From Clonostachys chloroleuca (taxonomy: Eukaryota; Ascomycota; Sordariomycetes; Hypocreales; Bionectriaceae), in contig JBANAY010000003.1 of NCBI GenBank assembly GCA_037952775.1, positions 34,658,001 to 34,722,000 on the forward strand: a stretch of DNA of 64,000 nucleotides, given 5' to 3'. Of this stretch, positions 43,258 to 54,487 are shown in pieces (position 1 is the stretch's first letter; every line of letters begins with the position of its first letter). A program made the translations under genes and the position numbers. Below the pieces are notes generated by a model, which saw only the letters and a program-made list of their open reading frames with translations, did no database searches and was not told where the DNA came from.

Positions 43258-43774
43258 ACATCAAACCCGACTCCCAAGATGACTTCTCCACAGAATCCAG
43301 CAGCCTGCAAGACGGTGTTGCAGACGACTCCATCGGGCCTGGTTCTTCGCCCTGGGAGCTCAGGAAGAAGGAAGGCCACGGCATCAGTTACTGGTTCAAG
43401 ACCGAGTCGGTTGTAGGCTACGTCACCACCATTGATAAGCAGAGCTTTGGATTTCCCCTTGTCTCGCCCAGCCTCATCACCGCGTACCTGTTGGTGCGGG
43501 AGGACTTTACAAAGTGTGAGTAGTCTTCATGATACCACCTTTTCTTAGCTGTAAGAAACGAATCAACTAACTTCATCTAGGCAATAATCAAGGAGTCGGC
43601 GGCACATGCCAGGTTGAATGTCTCAATTATACATTTGAGGGTGGCCGCGGTGATGCCGAAAACGATCCGTGCAAGGACCTTGACTGTCAGCAGTGTGGAG
43701 CGCGTTTGATGTCCCTGAGTGTCAAGCTTGTTGTAGATGAGGAGGCAAAGATTGGCCGAATACGTGTATTCTAG
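43258..43774 (+). pseudogene. Unrecognised cysteine-rich gene fragment fused to the GH55 piece
   Basis: A frame different from that of the GH55 piece reads ISYWFKTESVVGYVTTID and FGFPLVSPSLITAYLLVREDFTK, an intron (43516-43580, gtgag...catctag), then CNNQGVGGTCQVECLNYTFEG and DPCKDLDCQQCGARLM to a stop at 43774. Spacing of seven Cys and the clean intron suggest the 3' end of a once real gene. No family recognised; no start is visible. Its junction with the GH55 piece looks like a chimera made by rearrangement. Confidence 0.4.
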
Positions 43775-43807
43775 ATTGTCCTGCTGTATGAGTATATCTT
43801 GGGTGGA

Positions 43808-46452
43808 CTAGGAAAGGCTATATTTTAAGCTTTCGTATTCATTGCGTTGAGTTGTCGGGCGTTTGAGCCTATGGAAGAAATTTCTCCAGATTTGCCTCCG
43901 CTGAGCGGTTTCCAGTGTGTAATACCGCAGCGCTAGTTGGATGCGCGATTTGAAGGCCTCGTCAAAGTTGCTAACGCGATTTGTTGTGAGTATTAAGATG
44001 CCATCATAATATTCCAGCGATCTCAAGAACACCGATACAAGAGCGTTGCGTTCGAGACCCATCAAGGAGCGCTGTTCAAGAAACACCTCAGCTTCATCGA
44101 GAAGCACAACACAATTCTAGATTTTCCCTAGATAGAAGACTGACTGAAGATATTTTTCAACCTGCTCCGGTTTTGTGCCAATATCTCCACACGTTACGGC
44201 ATAGAGTGGCTTCTTTGCAATCTCAGCAACAGACTCCGCTGTAAACGTCTTACCGGTACCTGGTGGCCCGTGGAGGAGCATGATGAGGCCATTCCCTTTG
44301 TTGCCGATGAGATCTGTAGCCATCTCGGACTCAAGCTGGTTGGTCAAAAGGGCCAGGATCAGTTATTTCGTATCTCCGTCAGCTACGAGACTTTTGAATG
44401 CCTTCTCATTCCAGGTTACGTCTCGGATTCTGTCGGTCTTCAGGTCAACTAATTTCACAGGAACCCATCAGCATATGTTCAAGGAAGTCTCAGAGAAGCC
44501 GTGGATTACTCACTCCACTTTTTACTCCGTACGTCAAGCCCTGGAATCTCGCTCGGGAAAAGATGATTCCCAGGTGCTTCTGGGGGAATATCACCATTTG
44601 GCAAATCTTTCACCATCGTTGATACGTCTGACCCCCTCATTATGGGCTGTTTATAAGGATGAAGCTCTATGAAAGTGCTGAAGTCCACTACACCTCGCTT
44701 TGCCGATTGTTAGTTGATGGAAAGCCGGCCATACCCTGCAGAATCACTCACCGCATGTGTCCCATCTTTCCGCTCCTGCTCGTAGGAAACAAGTCTTCTT
44801 TTTCGACACTTCCAAAAGGTTTCACCTCTTTTGCGAAGGTGCTCATGAGTTTCTTTGGGAGCATATTGAAGTGGCATAATGTTCAAGTCAGCAATTTCGA
44901 CCTCGGTATTTTCCATCATCGCCCCAGGCAACTTTATCAATAGCGTGTCATAGTCCCGATAAAAGTCTCGGGCATAGCGGTATGATTGAACTGCGATGCT
45001 CCATGTAGTTGTTTATTTTCGTTCGCTATTTGTTGACTGCCTGGGCCTTGATTCATCGTCTTGGTAAGTGTCCTCCGGATGGCTTGGGCTAGACACTGCG
45101 AGCTTGCCCTTTGGTGATTGCCCAATATCCGACACAAGAATATCGCCGGCTTTTACAAGATACGGCATAGACATGTTGGAAACCATCCCTCTCTGGAGCT
45201 GGTCCTTGATTCGGTCATATAGCATCCCAGAAGTAAATTCGATCCAGTCAGTTAGTCTTCCAACTAACTGGACTTGTCGTTGTGAAAGATGCTGGATGTC
45301 TAGGCACCCTCGAACATGGTACCACCAGCTAAACGGAGAGTGTAAAAGTGTAGTCTTGCCCGACTGGAACTCAACATAGTGTTTCTTGAAAGCAAGTTCC
45401 ATCGATTCCCCCATTTCCTTCGAAGTAATTGAAACTGATTGCCTGTATGATCTGGGTTTGGGTATCAACTCATGCGCATTGATCGCCTTATGAACATCTT
45501 CTATCTGTCTGTTTTCATCCTAGTAGTGGTAAATGACAAACGTGGCGTTGCGATTCTTGATCTAGGCGTCTGCATCCGGGATTAGGGAATGGCTCCTGAG
45601 CCGGATGGACTGTTTATAAATTTCCCATTCTGGTTCCGAGAGATAGGTGCCCTTTACGAAAGGACCGTCATTATTTAGATCTTCCAGGCAATGGAACACT
45701 TGAACATTTATTTCAAATTGCGGCTTCGAGCGAGATTGGAATTGACTCAGTTGACTCTCCAGTTCCTGGATGCCTAAAGCTATTTGTTGCAGTTGGTACG
45801 GGTCGACAGGATGGCTATGAGCAGATGGAGTACCTGTCAGCTATTCCCCAGAGCTTCCAGTATTAACCGAAGGCGCCCTATTAACATGATCCCCAGATTC
45901 TGAAGTCGCTCTTCTGATTGGTGTGCCGGGGGGGTTGTGTGCCAGATTTTCCGAGCTCCTCATTGATGCCGATGAGTCCGTAGAACGGAACTGGGGTGTT
46001 AGTATGAATGAAGTGTATTCGTATTGTGTTTGAGCCCTTTCTGATTGGCGCAACGACGTGCTCTCGGCTGATGTTGTTTCGCTAATATAAGGTCGACCCG
46101 ATAAAGGATGAGGATTCCGCGTTGTTCCCATCGCCTCTTTAGATTCCGAGTAAGGCTGCTTGCCACTACTTGTGTTTCTAGTTACGGCATCCGGTCGCGA
46201 TGAATATTTTACTGGTAGGAATGATGAATTTGGGGATGGCGTGAAACGTCGTGCGCCCACTTCGCTTGCACTTTTGTCTTGTTCCTCGTGAAGGAAAGAG
46301 TCGAAACCGAAGTCGTTTAGGCGATCTGCAGACTCGGCGATTTGGTCTCCCCTGATAGCCTCAAGTTTTGGCTTGGCTGATCCTGTGTTGTCTTCAGAAA
46401 TGGTGTATTATACAACTCTTGCCGTAGTGGAGGAACTGGTAGATCGCTTCAT
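43808..46452 (-). pseudogene. Fungal AAA+ ATPase with DUF7025-type N-terminal region, pseudogene
   Basis: On the minus strand: an acidic, Ser/Pro-rich N-terminus (from about 46452), QIALGIQELESQL (coiled), FVKGTYLSEPEWEIYKQSIRLRS, SWWYHVRGCLDIQ, MVSNMSMPYLVKAG, LNIMPLQYAP, HPYKQPIMR, then the ATPase core: Walker A GPPGTGKT (about 44245-44268), Walker B VVLLDEAE, and sensor region ILILTTNRVSNFDEAFKSRIQLAL. Stops lie inside (for example TAG in KI-stop-NCVVLLDEAE at 44116-44118, where W is usual; two more near 45520 and 45567; one at 45841). The C-terminal lid is cut off at 43808. Such proteins are large fungal ATPases of unknown role. It is not functional. Intron positions were not resolved in detail. 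Confidence 0.8.
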
Positions 46453-46946
46453 TTGGTGGGAGGTGTGAGTCGAGGGCGGAGCATGCTACTAGGACTTGGT
46501 GAGTGAACCCCGCTCTGTTCTACTGCCTCATGTTCCTCCTTTTTGATCTGAGCATAGAGATATAAGAAGGTGATAACCGATTTATGACCCTTCTTAGTGG
46601 TAGAACCTTGAAAGGAGACGACCGATGACTGGGAGGGGTCGACTCTGAAAAGGCAAAATTGGGCAGAGATGACCCCTGGGGGGCTGGGAGAGATGCCCAA
46701 CCTCAGCAGTACAACTCTAACTCAGCTTCGCCATATGTAAGACATGAGGACCGTCCAATCATTGAACGTAGAACACGTCAGCAGACTGCTACCTCACTGC
46801 GGCTGAAAGCCAAATTTATTTTTCTGACTCCTTTATTGCTATGTCCTTTATCCACGGTGCTACATGAGCCATGTTCTAAACCTGACTTATGACTCTACCT
46901 CACAACCCACTGTATCTATCCATCCTTCTGTTGAGCTCAATAAACA

Positions 46947-48844
46947 ATGAGCAAGCCAACAAGAAAAAATGTTCCTAGAGAGTTGCATAACTCAGGTAAA
47001 TCTCTTTGTCCATGATATCGTGTTGCAAGTTTGCGATTCGGCTCACAGGACTCCGCAGGGTCATCAACAATTGCTGCTGAGGCATTTGAAACAAGCAAAG
47101 CCTATTTTTTGAAGGATCGCCAGCTGGCCGATACCGAGAGGGACCCTATGACGACGGCGTCCAGTATCCATGACGTAGAAAAAGCAATAATTGAAGCGCT
47201 AGACAAGTACCGCACCAAGACGGAGTCCTCCAAAACGCGGAAATGGCTTTTGAGAGCCTCTGAGACACTTTGCCACTACGGAAAGATTCTCGACATCTTT
47301 AACTAGCACTATGCGGAATTTGCATCATTGGCCTGGGGTGCTTTGAGGCTAGTTTTCCGAGTAAGTTGCATAAAATCCGCACATCCCTCTTCTGCTTTCA
47401 TACGCCAGTTCAGAATGCTTATCAAATTGGAAAGAGTTCGTTGAACCAAAGTGAAACATTAAGGCTATTTTCTAAGCACGTTTATGAATTTTCAACACGT
47501 CTCCCTCGTATAAAACTCTGTCATTCTTATATCCCTCAGAACAATTGTGATTAGCAGTGGATAACCTTTATGCCTGTATCTTGCAGTTTTTTATCTGGGC
47601 GTACTCCTGGTGCAATGAATCAAAGCTCAGCCACGTGCTTCATAGCTTAACTCGCCCATACGAATTACGCTTATAAAGACCTAGTGCAACAAATCACGAG
47701 TTTCTCAGGTGAAGTACTCGGAATTGCGACTGTCTGTTCACAAGTTCAGATAAACTCGATGCATAACACCTAAGAAACCATGTGGGAAAGCATTAAATCA
47801 TCTTTGAAAGCCAGGGGTAAAGACAGGGAAACCCAGTAGGAAGTCCTTTTACGCGCCCTTGCCAAGATTATGGCATATGAACAGGAGCAAGACAAGAAGC
47901 TGGATTGAATTCGTTGCAGGATCGATTCTTTAGCAGCTAATGCCGAGAGTATGTATCGATAAACAGAGACATGTTTTCCCGGGTATAGGATGCTAATATC
48001 TGGCGAAGAGTTTCATTCAATTCAGACCAGTGCGCAGCTCAACACAAATCAACAGCTTTCCAATTTGCAACTCAACCAGGCAATGGTGACGCTGACATGG
48101 AATTATGAGGATCCAGGTTTTATTTTCAAGCAACATTCGTTCTTCCGCAAACGAAGAGCTGCCAGCATCGGCTTATCGACCAATGAGTTTTGGCGGTCCA
48201 TTCAGCTCTCAACTTGGTCATCCTGCCAGCATTCCTCTATTATCGCTGTGCAGGGGGCTTTTACTCTTAAGTCGGTAAGACAGGACTTCGGTATTGATGT
48301 CCTTCAAACTCTGACTCGGTCGAGTGTAACGACGTTGTGGGCTTTGGCTAGCATCGATAGGCCCAGATCCAAGTCTACCATGGCAACAACAGCTTTACTA
48401 CAATATTTGGTGCATCAAATACTTGAGATTAAACATACCTCACAGACCGAGAAAAGCTTATCATTACGCTATATGCAGTATCAATCGGCGAAGACGTCTG
48501 AAGAATGGTTCCAGTTTCTCATTCATCTTCTTTCGGGTCTCAAGGGACATGCTTACATGATTCTGGACCTCGCGGCTGTGCAGCCTTCATCTTCACTTCT
48601 AAATGGCGAGAACGTCTCATTAATCCAGGAGTTCTGCCAACTGATTGAATCATATCGAAATCACCTGGGTACCGCCAAGATCAAGGTTCTACTGCTTGCC
48701 TATGAGGCGGCATGGGATAAATTCACTCGCCAGCATACACTTCGATCAGTGGTCCGTGTCAGGAAGAGAGCAATAAAACGGGTGCCAGGCAAAGTAAAGA
48801 AGCGGATAATTCCTCTGAGAATAAACAATAAAGAAGTAACATGA
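46947..48844 (+). pseudogene. STAND/NLR-like protein (DUF7708-type N-terminus), pseudogene
   Basis: From ATG 46947 a short exon, an intron (gtaaat...ctcacag, about 46996-47050), then RTKTESSKTRKWLLRASETLCHYGKILDIFN-type sequence ended by TAG (47304-47306, Q expected), HYAEFASLAWGALRLVF, and more pieces with several stops to about 47960. The C-terminal 284-codon frame (47990-48844) is uninterrupted: NYEDPGFIFKQHSFF, IIAVQGAFTLKSVRQDFGIDVLQTL, TLWALASID, STMATTALLQYLVHQIL, YMILDLAAVQ and KIKVLLLAY, arranged like the nucleotide-binding region of fungal STAND proteins but without a clear P-loop. Intact relatives are thought to be fungal innate-immunity or allorecognition receptors. The repeat domain is absent. 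Family assignment is moderate. Confidence 0.6.
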
Positions 48845-48904
48845 ATTTGAGTCTAATTCCAAACTGCCTTCATCTTGGGCAACTTATACAGGCACGATGG
48901 AACT

Positions 48905-50110
48905 TTACACCAGGAAGTCTTCGGCGTATTCTTCATAACCGTCCATAAAATCCTCCATATCGAACTTCCCGGCCCATCCCTTCACTTCGAGGATAGCATT
49001 TCCCGCCTTAACATACCCATCACGGAAGTACCTGAAGAGTTCTTTGTCCCGATGACAATGGGGGATAAACCACTGGTTGTCTCCAAGCACGAGTGCTCCA
49101 TGGAATGACCTATACACGTCCTCGGCGTCTCGGTTCATGTTGACGGCTTGGCACTGTCCGAAGTCCAAGAGACAAAGGCGAACGGCTCGTTCCTGGAAGC
49201 TGGTAGGGGCTTGAGTATTTGTAGGAGCTTTGGTATTTGTCGTCAGGGTACCAAGAACAAATTCGACATCGTCCGCATCGAACTCGGCTCCCCATTGTAT
49301 GATCGCGTAGGCTTTGCCCATGGAATAAGCCATTTCGTTGACTTCAAGTCCAAAACGCTGCATTGCGTCCAAGCAGAGAGGGAAGTTTCGGAGGGAGAAG
49401 TTATCTTGCTTGAAATTGTGAGACTTCTTGCCGAGGTATACACGCGCAAGGCAATGCTTGTTGGGTTCTTCCGAGAGCAAGCGTTGGATGGTATTTTGGT
49501 CGACAGATGTTTGTCCCTGAGGACGAGGATAGAAGAGTGAAATCAGGGCTTTCCGAACAATCTTCGGTAGCGGCAAGATACGATCCATCGTGAAGACGGT
49601 AGTCTTTACTCGGTAATCGGCAGGGAATTTGTCAAGGGTCGCATTCCAAAAAGCATCGTCTTTGGGGGTCTTCAGCGAACTAGGCCGTGGAACAAAGACG
49701 GTATTGGAGGCGACTGGTCCGAACTTTTGGAATGCGAGGCAAATTCGGTCGTGCGCGTGGTACTCCTTGTCTAGTCGTGTTGGTCGGGACTCATTCTGAG
49801 GACTTTCTTTCTTAATCACTGGAGCCTTTCCTACTTGCTCGAAAATTGTACCCTGTAATCCCTCGCCAATCTGGACTAAGTGCTGCAGGTTGGGGCAGGA
49901 GGACGCTTCTTGGTGTTTGTTTGCAAATGAAGAATGCGTCGAAATCACGGCTCGGATGCTCAAAGTTTGGTGCATGATGGACGCAGCGTCTTCGTGTTCG
50001 AGACTAGACGCCGATAGATACCGAGCGGCAATATTAGCATTCTCGGCGAGGGACGAGGCGATCGAGTATGCTGATCCCTCGGATGTATCGATCTCACGGC
50101 GCGACGACAT
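48905..50110 (-). CDS. DUF3669 domain protein (401 aa)
   Basis: Intronless frame of 402 codons from ATG 50108-50110. Features: LVQIGEGLQGTIFEQVG, KEYHAHDRICLAF, VFVPRP, ARVYLGKKSH, LRNFPLCLDAM, YAIIQWGAEFDADDVEFVLG, VRLCLLDFGQCQAVNM, FIPHCH and YVKAGNAIL. This is the DUF3669 pattern (PF12417) of fungal proteins with remote aminoglycoside-phosphotransferase/kinase likeness (LLDFGQC resembles a DFG strand). Function unknown; no signal peptide. Intact, in contrast to both neighbours. A MITE begins 129 bp upstream of its start codon and could affect its promoter. Confidence 0.85.
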   Translation of the reverse strand: MSSRREIDTSEGSAYSIASSLAENANIAARYLSASSLEHEDAASIMHQTLSIRAVISTHSSFANKHQEASSCPNLQHLVQIGEGLQGTIFEQVGKAPVIKKESPQNESRPTRLDKEYHAHDRICLAFQKFGPVASNTVFVPRPSSLKTPKDDAFWNATLDKFPADYRVKTTVFTMDRILPLPKIVRKALISLFYPRPQGQTSVDQNTIQRLLSEEPNKHCLARVYLGKKSHNFKQDNFSLRNFPLCLDAMQRFGLEVNEMAYSMGKAYAIIQWGAEFDADDVEFVLGTLTTNTKAPTNTQAPTSFQERAVRLCLLDFGQCQAVNMNRDAEDVYRSFHGALVLGDNQWFIPHCHRDKELFRYFRDGYVKAGNAILEVKGWAGKFDMEDFMDGYEEYAEDFLV

Positions 50111-50238
50111 GGTGAAGACTCTGCAGCGATGCGGAGGAGGAAGAGTGTGAAGTTCAGAAATTCAGCGAGGAGAAGGCGAGAGATGTTTGATTGAAGAAAG
50201 GAGTGATGTGGAGATCAGAGCAAGAACAATGAACAATA

Positions 50239-50495
50239 CCTGCGGGTCAATGGCATACGACTGCGCCACTAAGTCAATAAGGTTGCACCTACCCGAGTGC
50301 CCGACAACTGGCTAAAATTAACTTTTGAGACTATGTAATGCCTAAGACTGCTGTAAGAAATAAAGGATAAATACGTAGTACGATTGACCGTAGAGTTAGC
50401 AATGTGCTCAAAAGACAATTTTAGCCAGTTGTCGGGCACTCGGGTAGGTGCAACCCTATTCGCTTAGTGGCGCAGCCGTATGCCATTGACCTAGG
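50239..50495. mobile_element. 257-bp MITE with about 90-bp terminal inverted repeats
   Basis: Left arm (50239 to about 50330) and right arm (about 50405-50495) are inverted copies with few mismatches. Both contain ggtcaatggcatacg, ctgcgccactaag and ttgcacctacccgagtgccc. The element is flanked by TA on each side (50237-50238 and 50496-50497), as expected of Tc1/mariner-type insertions. There is no coding capacity; the middle about 70 bp is unique. High arm similarity suggests a recent insertion or hairpin homogenisation. It lies just upstream of the DUF3669 gene. Confidence 0.88.
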
Positions 50496-50497
50496 TA

Positions 50498-51182
50498 CAG
50501 CTAGAGTTAAAAAGAAAAGCGTTAACGAAATGCAGTCAAAACACAATAGAGTTACAAAACAATTAAGTCAGAAATACAATAGAGTAAAAAGCAAAAAGTC
50601 GGAGGAGTGGCGAGTGATCCGGGTAACCGGCCCCTAGTCTACTAAGCAAGCATTATTGACGCAAGTGTGGTTTTTCTTGCATGATCCTTATCAAATGAGG
50701 CTACGAGCTAACCAACTCTCTACGGGCACAGGGTTGCGAGTCAGCTCGTCCCCTCCATAACCTCGACCTACTCCGTGCTAATTATATCCTGGTCGTGATT
50801 GAAACCCCTCGATCGAGCATTATCGTGCTCCACGTGCGGTACCTTGGCCAATCAAAGGTGCGTTCTGACCTTGGTTCAAGGGATCCAAGATGATACAAGT
50901 TAGGCTAGGCCAACCCCGAGCTGATACACTTCGTGCTTGGACATCTTGGGCCGGGACGATAAACCAGCGTCGATCTGCACATCACTTAGTTCTACAACGA
51001 GATCCTCTCACCATTAACTGCAGGCGTGCTCGAGTCCACAAAAGGAGTGACGGCTCACAGCATACCAGACACGATGGGAAGTCCATCCCCAGGACCAATT
51101 GGCGTTTTGGTCAGCACCCTCCAACCTACTCGAACCCAGCTGGACCCCGATGACAGTCGCTAAATATGTCCTTCATTAAACA
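50498..51182. other. Region between the MITE and the 7-TM gene
   Basis: May contain an unrecognised first exon of the following gene (for example around 51115-51160). Otherwise nothing recognised. Confidence 0.35.
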
Positions 51183-52471
51183 CAGGTACCGGAATGGCTA
51201 CTCATCGCCATAGTCGCCGCCATCCTCGCCGCTCGCATACATTTCCGTCTCAAGGTGCAGAAGAAACGAAGACTACAAACGAGCGAGATACTACTATGCG
51301 TCACCTGGCTCAGCGCCATCGCAACGTTAGCATTTGACATTGAGTTTGCTCGGATGGGTCTGTTGGATAAAGAAGTTCTCACCGACTTGACGGGCTTCAA
51401 CGGCTCGGTCGAGGATATCATCTATGTTGCCAAGGTTGGTATTCATTATTTACAATGAAATCGAACGGTACCTAATGGCGGATTCTATTAGTTATCCTGG
51501 TTCAGTACCATCCCGTTTCTCTCGACTTTCTATCTTTGCAAGGCATCACTTGTTACACTATATTTAGACCTATTCCCACCATTTATGACCAAGAGGATGA
51601 CCATTTTATGGGCCGCCGTTGCCTATCATCAACATCGCATATTTATCGAGCATGTTGACCTTCATCTGCGTTTGTATCCCGGTACAAAGAAATTGGTTAA
51701 TTTCTTCATGGAAAACCTCTCGTGCAGACTTTCCAAACAGAGATGACGCTGTTGTGACAGTGCTGACCCTGCTTTAGGACCACAAATCCGCGGGAGGCTT
51801 GCCCAGCTTCCTCAGTAACAGTGTTCTTCAGAGTCAGCTGGGCCCTGAATTTCATCGGGGATGTCATCAGTATGTCGAGCCAATTTTGATAACGAGATAC
51901 CACTGACTAACTGCTCTCTCAGTCTTTGCTCTTCCTTGGCTTATCATACCTGGCCTGCAGCTAAAGCCCCAGCTAAAGATAGGTCTATACTGCACCTTCT
52001 TTCTCGGAATCATCAACATCTCGATAACCATCGTCCGCCTCATTGCGCTTGAGACTTCAAATGGCTATGTTCCGTTCAGCCTAGTTGGTACGTTCCTTAG
52101 GTTAAATCCGCCCTCTCCTTGAATTGACCGGTCAGCTGACAACTAATGCCGTAGTGCTTTGGAACTCTCTGGATTACAATATTGGTCTGCTGGTTGCTGC
52201 TCTACCCTCGCTCAGGCCCTACTTCAGGAGCCGAAGGCACTCCCAATACCCAACTTCAGACGCCAAGTCTGCGCCGACAAGACAGCGCGATGCCGGTTTT
52301 ACAGTCATTACCGATTCCATCCACGCGAAACCGACACGCACCACAGCCACTGGGGTCAACTCGACCAATCTCAGCTATTTCCGCGAGAATGATGACCTTT
52401 GGGATGACGGGGACAGGAGTAATCACAGCAACATTGAACTGGTTAATATATCAGTCGAGCCCAAGGCATAA
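51183..52471 (+). pseudogene. Fungal 7-TM rhodopsin-like (SAT4/PTH11-type) membrane protein, probably broken
   Basis: Hydrophobic segments in order: PEWLLIAIVAAILAARI, EILLCVTWLSAIATLAF, then after an intron (51436-51490) WFSTIPFLSTFYLCKASLVTLYLDLFPPF, ILWAAVAY, IINIAYLSSMLTFICVCIP, FFRVSWALNFIGDVI, after an intron FALPWLIIPGLQLK, YCTFFLGIINISITIVRLIAL, and after a third intron VVLWNSLDYNIGLLVAALPSLRPYF, then a hydrophilic tail. This is the seven-helix layout of fungal SAT4/PTH11-like integral membrane proteins, possible receptors at the plasma membrane. The frame changes between AVAY and IINIAY (about 51628) and again before FFRVSWAL, and no intron explains this. No in-frame ATG was found for the first segment. 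Pseudogene is likely. Confidence 0.65.
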
Positions 52472-53373
52472 CCGCATAATGAGTTCATTTACGCATAGAA
52501 TACACTATAGTTAATAGATTAAACAAAGCCGCCGTAGTGTTACTACGATTTTTGCTAACCCCTACCTAGTTGCTGTCGTATGATATGATGCTCGGCCATA
52601 TCGGAATTTGCTTGACCGCTGGCCTATAATTAGCGAAAAACCTGGAACAAAATTGTCTGACCCGGACGTATCATAGAATCAACCCAGATTTCGGCAGGCC
52701 GGTATAATCCACGTAAGGAAGGGAGCAACTATTGAAATCCCAGTATTGTTTTCACTACTTTCAAAGCTCCAGAATCTAAGACCCACAATGCCATTGATGA
52801 AATTGCAGAGAGCGCAGATGGACTGTGAAGGCAGTGCTTAAACAAAAATTACTGCAGAGAAAGTCAGCAAGAGGCTCGCTCAGAATCGTTTCCTTGGCAC
52901 TGGTCGCATTTGGCTTTTGATGTAATTTATACCATATAACAGCCAGGTGGGGGGCAAGATAATTCTTACCCCGATGGATGACATTATGACCAACTTGTGA
53001 TTACCACGAGCCTGAGCCACCAGACATGTGGTACATGTTGATAGGTCAAACCGCCCCCGATCGGTGTGCAACCTGTACATACATATTAAGCTGTGCCTAA
53101 GGTTAAGTGTACGTTGGGTGGTTGAGCACCGAAACCTGCATATTATATCCGTCTAAACTTTCCAGGCTTTTTGCTTAAGAGGCGGGCACCATGCATCTAG
53201 TGAGGTTGTTAATCTAACATAATATGTCTCCTTCTTGGCCTCTGTTCTATCTCTCCGCCATACCACCTTTCTAGAAGTACCTCCTTCTAAGAATAACGCT
53301 TGATGCTTTAAAGGACCAAGCCTTCGCTCCTAAACACTCCAAAAGGCAGTGATAACAACAAGACCTCTTCAGG
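52472..53373. other. Intergenic region
   Basis: 902 bp with no gene, repeat or RNA recognised. Confidence 0.4.
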
Positions 53374-54382
53374 ATGCCTGGCAGCCCCCCAAACAGCGAT
53401 TTTCGTTTCGCCATTGTTTGTACCCTGTCCCTCGAATACGATGCCGTGCACGATAGCCTCGACGAAATATGGAGTGACCTTACATCAACGGGAGGTGCAG
53501 GTGACCCTAACCGCTATACTACTGGACGAATGGGTAAAGTCCCCGTCGTCCTCCTCCTCCCAGACGGGATGGGGGAATGAACGCTGCCAGAGCCGGGGCG
53601 ACCATATATTCTGCATGCCCCAACCTGCATTTTGGTCTGCTCGTGGCCATTTGCGGCACAGTGCCAAAATACGGGAATACCGAGGTCTTGCTCGGAGACA
53701 TCATCATTTCAGAAGATATAGTTCAGTATGATTTTGGGCTGCAATAGTATGATTTTGGGCGGCAATACCCCGGCCGAAGAAGATAATTCTGGATACTCTG
53801 GGCAGGCATCAACGGAAGTTCGCAGTCTCAACGCCCTGTAGGAGACTCGGCATTTTCGCAAGAAGATGAAAACATATACCGCGGCATGCCTATTACAATT
53901 TCAGCAAACCCTCGCCTCTACAGAAGACCACGGGCTATATAACTATATAGGAGAGGAGCATGACAAACTCTTCGAATCAGTATATCGATATCAACATCGT
54001 GGCTCCAAAAAGTGTAACACTTGCGCACGATGTCTCGATCAAGTAGACCCAGTTTGTGATAGAGCTTTGACATCGTCCAGGTCGGACCTCAGGTGTAGTA
54101 AGCGGTATCTTGTCGCGCGATAACGCCTGCACTTCAAGACAGGCCTTACAAGGAAAGGAACACTGTTGTATCTGTGCCAATAACTCATATAGGAGGAATG
54201 GCATCGGCGAACACGATATTGAAGTCGGCTCAACATCGTGATCCGATTGCTGAGAGAGAGAACGTGGTCGGGTGTGAGATAGAAGGAGCCGGGGTCTGGG
54301 ATCTTCTCCCCTTATACCGATCCCCCAGTCTATTAGGAACTCAGCCGTATATAACAGATTCTTTTCTAGATGAATTACTCTA
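53374..54382 (+). pseudogene. PNP_UDP (nucleoside phosphorylase) domain of an NLR-type protein, pseudogene
   Basis: FRFAIVCTLSLEYDAVHDSLDEIW is followed by YTTGRMGKVPVVLLLPDGMG, the usual start of PNP_UDP domains that head many fungal NLRs and ankyrin proteins. After frame changes LLGDIIISEDIVQYDFG, GRQYPG, then ITHIGGMASANTILKSAQHRDPIAERENVVGCEIEGAGVWDLLP; the last block is the substrate-binding end of the domain. Several stops and frameshifts occur, and the 21-bp tandem duplication at 53725-53766 puts a TAG in frame. After WDLLP homology ends at AT-rich DNA; no NACHT or repeat domain follows. Non-functional. Confidence 0.8.
53725..53766 (+). repeat. 21-bp tandem duplication inside the PNP_UDP pseudogene
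   Basis: gtatgattttgggctgcaat-a at 53725-53745 is followed by the same 21 bp with one change (t to g) at 53746-53766. The duplication keeps the frame but makes caa-tag at the junction. Confidence 0.9.
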
Positions 54383-54487
54383 AGTTTTAGTATAGTATGG
54401 AACTTAGCTTAATAGCCAAGTAGATTAGGAATAATAAAATTATATATATTCCAAAATATATACTAAGAGTAATTAATAACAAGTGAA

